Assembly (NCBI GenBank): GCA_937888485.1
Contig: CALAQQ010000125.1
Coordinates: 1-5,716 of the forward strand
Reading direction: 5' to 3'
Length of the DNA: 5,716 nucleotides
DNA from: an uncultured Clostridia bacterium
Lineage (GTDB): Bacteria > Bacillota > Clostridia > Oscillospirales > Acutalibacteraceae
The notes beneath the pieces were generated by a model that saw only the letters and a list, made by a program, of their open reading frames with translations, had not been told where the DNA came from and did not search any database. This document shows positions 1 to 5,351 of this stretch, piece after piece (position 1 is the first letter of the stretch; every line of letters starts with the position of its first letter). Both the position numbers and the translations under genes were made by a program.

Positions 1-1300
1 CGTCACGCTCATACATGGGGAAGTCAACAACGAAGCAGAATTCAAATGAATCTTTGTTGATAAGCTCGAGTTCGTTACCGAGCCATGTGCGGATTACACC
101 TGCGTTCTTATCGGCAACATCCGAAATTGTGTCGCAGATAAAGAAGATTGTTTCTCCTTCCTTAACGCCTGTAAGCTCAACGATTTCCTTCTTCTGGTCG
201 TCTGTAAGAACCTTTACAATGGGGTCATCCTTGAACTCATAGGTTTCGGCATTGAGAAGAGTGATATGTGCAAGACCTGCCATCTTTGCCTGCTTTGTGG
301 CGAAATTGAGTGACTTATCAAAGAACCATCTTTCGTTCTTGCAGGGTGCAACAATACCTCTTACGGGCTTATTCTTGAAGGGCTTGAATGCAACTCTTGT
401 GAAAAGGTCTGTGAGGTCACAGATAACAAGGGGGTTGCGAAGGTCAGGTTTATCCGAACCGTATTTCGCCATTGCCTCTCTGTAGGGAATGCATCTGAAC
501 GGTGTTTCCGTAATTTTCTTATCCGAGAAAGTGCGGAAGACGTCGCTTACAACATCTTCACATACCTTGAGAACCTCCTCCTGAGTGGAGAAAGCCATTT
601 CAAAGTCGAGCTGATAGAATTCACCGGGTGAACGGTCAGCACGGGCATCTTCATCTCTGAAGCAGGGTGCAATCTGATAATATTTATCGAATCCCGACAC
701 CATGAGAAGCTGTTTGAACTGCTGGGGTGCCTGGGGAAGAGCGTAAAACTTTCCGGGATGCTTACGGCTTGGAACAAGGAAGTCTCTTGCGCCCTCGGGT
801 GATGATGCAGTGAGAATGGGAGTCTGAATATCAAGGAATCCCCTCTCCTCCATAAGACGGCGCATATGACCGATAACCTTTGAACGGAGAATAATATTAT
901 TGTGAAGGTCGGAATTTCTCAAATCGAGGAATCTGTGCTTAAGACGGATATTCTCGTTTGTGTCGTCTGAACCGATTTCAAAGGGCAAATCTCTGCTGCA
1001 AACGCCGAGAACCTCAAGAGAATCAACAACAAGCTCAACAAGACCTGTTTCGATTTTGGGGTTAACGGTATTTTCGTCACGCTTTGTTACTTCGCCCGAA
1101 ACGGAAATAACGGTTTCCTTGCTTATTCCTTTAACAAGATTTTCGTCGTGAACAACAACCTGTGTCACGCCTGTTTCGTCACGCAAGTCAACAAAAAGAA
1201 CACCTCCGTGGTCACGTATAACGTCTACCCAGCCCGCAAGCTGAACAGTCTGACCGATATGGGATTCTCTTATTTCGTTGCAACGATGAGTTCTATACAT
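1..1300 (-). CDS. aspS: Aspartate--tRNA ligase (AspRS), N-terminal 433 residues; 3' end beyond window
   Basis: Class II aminoacyl-tRNA synthetase that charges tRNA-Asp with aspartate in the cytoplasm. The frame is open from the ATG at 1300 to the window edge. Visible parts in order: an OB-fold anticodon-binding domain at about residues 15-100 (GWVDVIRDHGGVLFVDLRD); the start of the catalytic core with SPEGARDFLVPSR and FYALPQAPQQFKQLL; motif 2 as FRDEDARAD with F214 and R215; and a bacterial GAD insertion at about residues 290-415, ending in DFPMYERD. Bacterial AspRS is about 590 residues, so motif 3 and the C-terminus lie outside. The start is set by GGAGG at 1309-1313, 8 nt upstream. His31 sits where several non-discriminating bacterial AspRS carry His and E. 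coli carries Leu (family knowledge), so the enzyme may also make Asp-tRNA-Asn for GatCAB; this is inference. Expression should be controlled by the T-box just upstream. Identity as AspRS is very secure. Confidence 0.97.
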   Translation of the reverse strand, partial: MYRTHRCNEIRESHIGQTVQLAGWVDVIRDHGGVLFVDLRDETGVTQVVVHDENLVKGISKETVISVSGEVTKRDENTVNPKIETGLVELVVDSLEVLGVCSRDLPFEIGSDDTNENIRLKHRFLDLRNSDLHNNIILRSKVIGHMRRLMEERGFLDIQTPILTASSPEGARDFLVPSRKHPGKFYALPQAPQQFKQLLMVSGFDKYYQIAPCFRDEDARADRSPGEFYQLDFEMAFSTQEEVLKVCEDVVSDVFRTFSDKKITETPFRCIPYREAMAKYGSDKPDLRNPLVICDLTDLFTRVAFKPFKNKPVRGIVAPCKNERWFFDKSLNFATKQAKMAGLAHITLLNAETYEFKDDPIVKVLTDDQKKEIVELTGVKEGETIFFICDTISDVADKNAGVIRTWLGNELELINKDSFEFCFVVDFPMYERD

Positions 1301-1352
1301 TTTCCATACCTCCGATGCATAATTCCATTTTAATATATGATTCTCAAAAACC

Positions 1353-1388
1353 AAAAACGCCCCGAGAATCATTACAATTCTCGGGACG
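1353..1388 (-). terminator. Intrinsic terminator of the aspS T-box
   Basis: A 12-bp stem (CGTCCCGAGAAT with ATTCTCGGGGCG, one G-U pair) closes a 7-nt loop and is followed by TTTTT at 1357-1353. The CGTCCCG of its 5' arm is also the 3' arm of the antiterminator, so the two structures exclude each other, as expected for a transcriptional T-box switch. Confidence 0.94.
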
Positions 1389-1560
1389 AGTCAATATTTT
1401 ACCCGCGGTGCCACCCGTATTGATATCAAAAAAGATATCCGCTCTTTGTATTCTGTTTTTCTACGAGGAAGTGTTGCCGTTCTTACTACTCATTTAAAGC
1501 GCACTTTCAGCCCACGATGCGCTATCTCTTTTAAACTTTCCACAAAAGACGGGTCTTCAC
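1353..1560 (-). ncRNA. T-box riboswitch leader of aspS
   Basis: Untranslated leader between the aspS promoter and gene, expected to bind a cognate uncharged tRNA and then let transcription continue into aspS. The T-box core GGGTGGCACCGCGGGT is at 1416-1401. Its antiterminator can be drawn as CGGG pairing CCCG, a TGGCACC bulge, and GCGGGT pairing ACTCGT. UGGC in the bulge fits a tRNA with discriminator G73, as in tRNA-Asp and tRNA-Asn. Stem I is compact: GAAG (1558-1555) with CTTC (1471-1468), CCGTCTT (1552-1546) with AAGAACGG (1484-1477), TTTAAA with TTTAAA, an AGAGATA bulge (1529-1523), and GCGCA with TGCGC. Stem III is GATATC-T6-GATATC at 1439-1422. The likely specifier is AAC at 1475-1473, followed by A. 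No GAC or GAT lies on the 3' side of Stem I, so the sensed tRNA may be tRNA-Asn rather than tRNA-Asp. The class call is secure; the specifier is inferred. Confidence 0.95.
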
Positions 1561-1565
1561 ATGAT

Positions 1566-1593
1566 ATTATAGCAAATATTTTTTCAATGTCAA
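1566..1593 (-). promoter_or_regulatory. Sigma-A-type promoter for the T-box/aspS transcript
   Basis: Perfect -35 TTGACA (1593-1588) and perfect -10 TATAAT (1571-1566) are separated by 16 nt, with TGC directly before the -10 as an extended element. The expected start is near 1559, right at the 5' arm of Stem I. A promoter this strong suggests that control of aspS rests on the downstream riboswitch rather than on initiation. Confidence 0.92.
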
Positions 1594-1647
1594 CAACCAA
1601 TTTTAACTAAATGCGGATTTATTAATAATGTATTTATTATATATTAT
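1594..1647. other. AT-rich spacer between capA-like gene and aspS promoter
   Basis: A short spacer of almost only A and T. It contains an all-AT inverted repeat (AATAAT ... ATTATT), but no GC-containing stem followed by a U-run. I see no convincing intrinsic terminator for the upstream two-gene unit, so read-through into the T-box leader is possible. Confidence 0.6.
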
Positions 1648-2811
1648 TCACATCTGTTCCAAAATATACTGCTTGACATCTTCGAGTTTGCTTTTCTGCC
1701 ATTCGTTTTTCTCTGCTTTTTCGGCAAGAGGGCAAAGAATGAAGAAATCAAGTGTTTCGCCCGGTACACGCCCCGTTCTCAAAGGCTCTGCAAAATGCTC
1801 TGCCCATTCTTCCTCTGTTGCATTTTTGAATCTTTGTGGATTAAGATATGTCATCTGCCTTCTTGTGGCGGCAATGTGCATTTTTGCAGAAAGCGGTGAA
1901 AGAAGATTAAAATCTTCTTCCTGAACATCGACAAAAATTCTCGGAAGCTCTGTTTTCACGATGTGTTCGTAATCCCTTAAAATTTCAAGTCCCATGGGCT
2001 CCCACGAAAATTCCGTTTCGGTGAAATTTATTTTTACAAGCAGACCGAATTCCGTATTGAACTGCGAACGCTGATAGTCTGTATCGAAAATAAAGTTGCC
2101 GAGTGAATAGAAAATAACCTTATCCCCTACCGTTTCATAATTCATCGGCACATGGGGATGATGTCCGACGACAATATCCGCACCCATTTCAAGATATTTA
2201 TGATAGCGTTCTCTTGTGTAAGGTGACGGAAGCGGAGTAAATTCTTCGCCTGCATGAGCAACAACAACACACCAGCGGCAGGTCTTTTTGATTTCGTTTA
2301 TAGTGTTCTGAATTTCGTCAAGGTCACTCCAGCTGTAGCATCCCGCTTTATTTTCATCAGCTTTTCTGCATGCACGCTGATAACCGATGCCGAACATACC
2401 TATTCCGCCCGCTTCATCAATAATAACGGGCTTTCTCGCCTCATGAATATCCATGCCTGCACCGATGGTTTGAACATTGTTTTCTTTTGCAATTTCAAGA
2501 GTTGTTCTGATACCGTATTCGCCTGCATCCATTATATGGTTATTGCAGATATTCCAGATATCGGCATTCATTTTATTGAGCACCTTAACGGCTTCGGGGT
2601 CAATTGTGTGGAGCAATTGCTGAACGCCGTCTTTGGTTGTGTTCTGTTCAACAGGCGCAACGGGACCTTCCACATTTGCAATTACATGGTCGGCGGAGTG
2701 AAGAAAATCAAGGATTTCATCCGAGATAAGCTCTTCGTCATTCCACTTGCCGTACATATATCTATCAAAACCGATGTCACCGGTAAAGACTAATGTTGAT
2801 TTATTTTTCAT
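1648..2811 (-). CDS. CapA-family metallophosphatase-like protein, soluble
   Basis: A 387-residue protein with the PGA_cap/CapA fold, a branch of the calcineurin-like metallophosphatases. Motifs in order: GD at 11-12 (TGDIGFD), NVEG at 46-49 (N46, E48), NNHIMDAGEYG at 90-100 (H92, D95), AHAGEE at 185-190 (H186), VGHHPHVP at 215-222 and YSLGNFIFD at 235-243. These are the expected metal-site positions. About 130 residues follow the core without recognised motifs, so it is somewhat longer than a bare domain. There is no signal peptide or membrane segment, unlike many CapA proteins of poly-gamma-glutamate capsule operons, and no capB or capC is nearby. The ATG at 2811 has AAAGGA at 2824-2819, 7 nt upstream. 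It lies 34 nt downstream of the Vps62-like gene and is probably co-transcribed with it. The family is clear; the substrate is unknown, and naming it a capsule gene would be unjustified. Confidence 0.88.
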   Translation of the reverse strand: MKNKSTLVFTGDIGFDRYMYGKWNDEELISDEILDFLHSADHVIANVEGPVAPVEQNTTKDGVQQLLHTIDPEAVKVLNKMNADIWNICNNHIMDAGEYGIRTTLEIAKENNVQTIGAGMDIHEARKPVIIDEAGGIGMFGIGYQRACRKADENKAGCYSWSDLDEIQNTINEIKKTCRWCVVVAHAGEEFTPLPSPYTRERYHKYLEMGADIVVGHHPHVPMNYETVGDKVIFYSLGNFIFDTDYQRSQFNTEFGLLVKINFTETEFSWEPMGLEILRDYEHIVKTELPRIFVDVQEEDFNLLSPLSAKMHIAATRRQMTYLNPQRFKNATEEEWAEHFAEPLRTGRVPGETLDFFILCPLAEKAEKNEWQKSKLEDVKQYILEQM

Positions 2812-2845
2812 GTTATTATCCTTTCGGGAATTTAATAACGAAAAT
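2812..2845 (-). other. 34-nt spacer within the Vps62-like/CapA-like unit
   Basis: This holds AAAGGA (2824-2819) for the CapA-like gene and no hairpin, terminator or promoter that I can recognise. Co-transcription of the two flanking genes is therefore the simplest reading. Confidence 0.65.
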
Positions 2846-4081
2846 TTATTTGAAGCTGGTTTTGCTTGTCATTTCGGTTTTGAACTGAGGTCCCTGAGGA
2901 CCGCCGTTCATAAACGGTGGGTAAGAGGATTCGTTTCCCCAATAAAGAGTTGCAAGACTGTCGGGATTACCAACATCATAGTCAAACGCCTCCGCCCATT
3001 TCGAACCTGCAAGCGCACGGCAGCTTTCTTTTGGAACAAGCTCAAAGGTTTCAAGTTTTCCCGGAAGCCAAAGATCCCATATCTTACCCTCAGAGCATTC
3101 ATCCTTAAGCTGAACAACAACCAGATTCATGTATACATAAGTGCCTGTATGAGGATATAATCCGTGAGTTCCTGCCGCACAATAGATTACACAATGAGTA
3201 TCATCATACATTTCCAGATCTTCCCACGGTTCAATTTCAGCAAATGTATGTGCGGCAAAAGCAGTTTTTACGGGACGGAGATATGTCTTTCCGTTTTCCT
3301 CGTATTTCAGAAATCTGAGGGTAAAATGCTCCCAATCTCCGGGATGACCGCCAACCATATTATTGACAAGCCATATATATTTTCCGCTGTCATAAGAGCA
3401 ATAAACAAAATAAACAAAATCTACATAGTTATTCTCTTTTTCAACCCAGAAAGCATAAGTAACAGCAGATTCCTGATCACCGTAGAAGGTTTCGCAGATA
3501 TCAAAAGGACCGTCAATTTTTTCTTTCATAACAAGGCGTGAATTACCGTCAGAATCCATAACACGGTCAAAATGTTCGAAAGTCCAGTCCATCGAAACCG
3601 CCTCATACGGGTCACCCTGAGCCATATGAATACGCGGTGCATAGTCAGTCATAATCTGATTTTTCTTTTCATCGTCAAGCGCTGTTATATCAACAGCATC
3701 GCTCTCAATAAGCCCGACTTTAAAACTTTTAAAATTCTTATAATATGTAATTCCATTATGAATATTGATGCTGAACAGTTTATCAATGCTGTCTTTTAAG
3801 ATGTATTCTTCACCGCCGAAGTTTTCTTCCGAATAAGCATAAACCACATATTCCTGAGGCACGGTTATACTTCTCACCTTAAAATCAACAGACGGATATT
3901 CTCCGATGCCGATAATCTGGCTTTCACCGTCATAATCCTTTTTATCCCAAAGAGCAACCATGTTTTCGGTTTGATATTGCAAAGAAGGATCAAAGCTTAA
4001 AGCATTGGCAGAAAACTCTGCCAATATGATAACAGTAATAAGCACAGTAACCGTTATCATAATTTTTAAAATATGTTTCAT
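2846..4081 (-). CDS. Secreted beta/gamma-crystallin-like plus Vps62-like (DUF946) protein
   Basis: A 411-residue exported protein of unknown function. It opens with a signal peptide: MKHILK, a hydrophobic stretch to about residue 20, then ANA as a likely cleavage site after A27; there is no lipobox. Residues about 42-122 resemble two beta/gamma-crystallin Greek-key motifs (VALWDKKDYDGESQ and VVYAYSEENFGGEEYILKDSID, each closed by FKVRSITV or FKSFKVG). Residues about 147-400 resemble the Vps62/DUF946 family: YAPRIHMAQGDPYE, GGHPGDWEHFTLRF (244-257), CAAGTHGLYPHTGTY (301-315) and a GPQGP tail. An ATG 6 nt upstream (4087) is also in frame, but only 1 nt separates it from AAAGGAG (4095-4089). The ATG at 4081 has the normal 7-nt spacing, so I chose it. 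The gene has its own promoter and leads a two-gene unit with the CapA-like gene. The signal peptide is firm, Vps62 likely, and the crystallin call moderate. Confidence 0.85.
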   Translation of the reverse strand: MKHILKIMITVTVLITVIILAEFSANALSFDPSLQYQTENMVALWDKKDYDGESQIIGIGEYPSVDFKVRSITVPQEYVVYAYSEENFGGEEYILKDSIDKLFSINIHNGITYYKNFKSFKVGLIESDAVDITALDDEKKNQIMTDYAPRIHMAQGDPYEAVSMDWTFEHFDRVMDSDGNSRLVMKEKIDGPFDICETFYGDQESAVTYAFWVEKENNYVDFVYFVYCSYDSGKYIWLVNNMVGGHPGDWEHFTLRFLKYEENGKTYLRPVKTAFAAHTFAEIEPWEDLEMYDDTHCVIYCAAGTHGLYPHTGTYVYMNLVVVQLKDECSEGKIWDLWLPGKLETFELVPKESCRALAGSKWAEAFDYDVGNPDSLATLYWGNESSYPPFMNGGPQGPQFKTEMTSKTSFK

Positions 4082-4104
4082 TTTCATTCTCCTTTCTCAG
4101 TTTA

Positions 4105-4133
4105 AATATACAGTATTTTAACTAAAAAATCAA
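4105..4133 (-). promoter_or_regulatory. Promoter of the crystallin/Vps62-like gene
   Basis: TTGATT (4133-4128) and TATATT (4110-4105) are 17 nt apart. The predicted start near 4098 leaves a leader of only about 17 nt, which holds the AAAGGAG ribosome binding site. It lies just beyond the tRNA terminator, so the unit should be transcribed independently of the tRNA. No operator-like repeat is evident. Confidence 0.72.
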
Positions 4134-4175
4134 TATATCAATAAAGAAGATAAAATATAATCTGTATAAGAAAGC

Positions 4176-4200
4176 AAAAACGCCCACGTAAATCGTGGAC
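4176..4200 (-). terminator. Intrinsic terminator after tRNA-Arg
   Basis: The stem GTCCACG (4200-4194) with CGTGGGC (4188-4182) closes the loop ATTTA and is followed by G and TTTTT (4180-4176). One U-G pair is present. It begins 11 nt after the encoded CCA, so it ends the tRNA transcript and separates it from the Vps62-like unit. Confidence 0.9.
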
Positions 4201-4211
4201 ATTTTTTACTT

Positions 4212-4288
4212 TGGCCCGCCCGAAGGGATTCGAACCCCCGTTCTTCAGAATCGGAATCTGCTGCGTTATCCAACTGCGCCACGGGCGG
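4212..4288 (-). tRNA. tRNA-Arg, anticodon CCG
   Basis: A 77-nt cloverleaf that decodes CGG. The acceptor CCGCCCG (1-7) pairs fully with CGGGCGG (66-72), followed by G73 and an encoded CCA. The D arm is GCGC, loop AGTTGGATA, ACGC, with A20, the main arginine identity base. The anticodon stem is CAGA/TCTG around the loop TTCCGAT, giving anticodon CCG. The outermost pair (27-43) is a G-A mismatch as I fold it. The variable loop is AGAAC. The T arm has GGGGG against CCCTT around TTCGAAT, with two G-U pairs at the base. It sits 29 nt downstream of the kinase gene. I see no good promoter in front of it, so it may be processed from the kinase transcript. Confidence 0.95.
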
Positions 4289-4295
4289 ATATATA

Positions 4296-4313
4296 AGGGT
4301 GCATAAGCACCCT
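4296..4313 (-). terminator. Hairpin between kinase gene and tRNA-Arg (weak terminator or processing signal)
   Basis: A 7-bp inverted repeat (AGGGTGC, loop TTAT, GCACCCT on the minus strand), 4 nt after the kinase stop codon. On the minus strand the tail is TTATATAT, a poor U-run, so termination is probably partial at best. On the plus strand the tail is richer in T (TGTTTTTATTT), but no plus-strand gene would use it. It may stabilise the end of the kinase message. Confidence 0.55.
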
Positions 4314-4317
4314 GTTT

Positions 4318-5337
4318 TTATTTAATCTTTTCGATAACCTCACCTGATGCGGGCTTTGTTTTGTCAATAAATTCCTGAACCGCTTCTGCAGAGGGCATAG
4401 CTGCCGAACAACTGTGTGCGGAAACAAGCATTGATGCGGATGCTGTCGCAAATTCAAGTGCATCGGAAACGCTCTTTCCATTGAGGAGAGAATAAATGAA
4501 TGCGGAAGCATAGCCGTCGCCGCCGCCGAAGCCTTTGAGCATCTTTACGGGGAAGGGCTTCACCTTATAAGCTGAACCGTCATCAAGATAAGCAACAGAG
4601 CCATCCTTGCCGTGCTTGATGATAACAATTTTGTTGCCGTAGGAGAACCAGCGAGCTGCAGATTCTTCGTCGCTTGCGCAAACGCCTTCAACAGCTTCCG
4701 TGAGGTCGAATTCTTCTCTTGAACCGAGAATGATGTCACTGTTTTTTGCGGCGATTGAATAATAGAGAGAAATTTCGTCCTTATTCTTCCAGGTATAGCT
4801 TCTGTAATCGATATCAAAAATAACAACCACGCCGTTTTTCTTTGCAAGGAAAAGTGTTTTGAGAGCCGCTTCTCTTGAGGGACTTGCGCAGAGTGCCGTA
4901 CCCGAAATAACAACAGCCTTTGCCTGCTTTATATATTCTTCGTCAACATCGTCAACGCATACCTGAAGGTCTGCAACTCCTTCACGGTACATAAGAATGC
5001 TGCTCTGTGTAGGGCTGAGAATTTCAGTGAAAGTAAGACCGAGATTTTCGCCGTTTTCACATCTGAAAACATGTGAAACATCAATACCGTCGTTCTTGAA
5101 ATAATTCTCAACGTAATCACCGAACTGGTCATCGGAAACCCTTGCAATAAAGCCGCACTTTGCACCGAGTCTTGCAAGACCGACAGCAATATTTGCGGGT
5201 GAGCCGCCTACATACTTATTGAAATTACTGCTCTCGGAAAGAGGCATATTCATATCTGTGGGATTAAAATCGATTGCAATTCTGCCAATGGGGATAACGT
5301 CAAGGGGTTTCGATTTGTCAAAATTAATATAGCTCAT
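4318..5337 (-). CDS. iolC: 5-dehydro-2-deoxygluconokinase (IolC), PfkB family
   Basis: A cytoplasmic sugar kinase of myo-inositol catabolism that uses ATP to phosphorylate 5-dehydro-2-deoxy-D-gluconate to its 6-phosphate. The 339 residues match the single-domain length of IolC, with no C-terminal aldolase-like fusion. It begins with LDVIPIGRIAIDFNP, then the PfkB substrate signature YVGGSPANIAVGLARLG (42-58), SSILMYREGVADLQ, SGTALCASPSREA, FDIDYRSYTW, REEFDLTEA, IVIIKHGKDGSVAY, and the nucleotide/catalytic motif GFGGGDGYASAF with the catalytic base D274, then HSCSAAMPS. ATG codons also occur in frame at 5361 and 5346. I chose 5337 because AAAGGA (5351-5346) lies 8 nt ahead of it and the earlier starts would overlap the aldolase. 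The aldolase gene ends 5 nt upstream, suggesting translational coupling. The family call is strong; the substrate rests on similarity and context. Confidence 0.92.
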   Translation of the reverse strand: MSYINFDKSKPLDVIPIGRIAIDFNPTDMNMPLSESSNFNKYVGGSPANIAVGLARLGAKCGFIARVSDDQFGDYVENYFKNDGIDVSHVFRCENGENLGLTFTEILSPTQSSILMYREGVADLQVCVDDVDEEYIKQAKAVVISGTALCASPSREAALKTLFLAKKNGVVVIFDIDYRSYTWKNKDEISLYYSIAAKNSDIILGSREEFDLTEAVEGVCASDEESAARWFSYGNKIVIIKHGKDGSVAYLDDGSAYKVKPFPVKMLKGFGGGDGYASAFIYSLLNGKSVSDALEFATASASMLVSAHSCSAAMPSAEAVQEFIDKTKPASGEVIEKIK

Positions 5338-5351
5338 ATTTATCATCCTTT
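5338..5351 (-). promoter_or_regulatory. Ribosome binding site of iolC inside the aldolase 3' end
   Basis: AAAGGA at 5351-5346 covers the last codons of the aldolase gene, followed by its TGA stop and an 8-nt spacing to ATG at 5337. This site decides the kinase start and implies that ribosomes finishing the aldolase help load iolC. Confidence 0.8.

Noticed and set aside
614..640. Extra residue in the AspRS segment RSPGEFYQ compared with E. coli RQPEFTQ, considered as a frameshift
   Set aside because: The reading frame stays open and family-like on both sides; it is a one-residue insertion, not a frame change.
2254..2793. Long open frame on the plus strand (179 codons)
   Set aside because: It lies entirely opposite the CapA-like gene, its product has no recognisable family, and it does not fit the minus-strand organisation.
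2747..3541. Plus-strand open frames opposite the Vps62-like gene
   Set aside because: They are antisense to a gene with a signal peptide, family motifs, a promoter and a ribosome binding site, and encode no recognisable protein.
4100..4125. ATACTGTAT-like symmetry at the Vps62 gene promoter as a repressor operator
   Set aside because: It is short, AT-rich, overlaps the -10, and matches no operator consensus that I can name.
4296..4327. The hairpin read as a plus-strand terminator
   Set aside because: Its plus-strand T-run is better than the minus one, but no plus-strand gene precedes it; the T-run falls in the end of the kinase gene and is probably incidental.
4362..4367. TTGACA near the kinase 3' end as a -35 for the tRNA
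   Set aside because: No TATAAT-like hexamer is found 16-18 nt downstream; the sequence there is GC-rich coding DNA.
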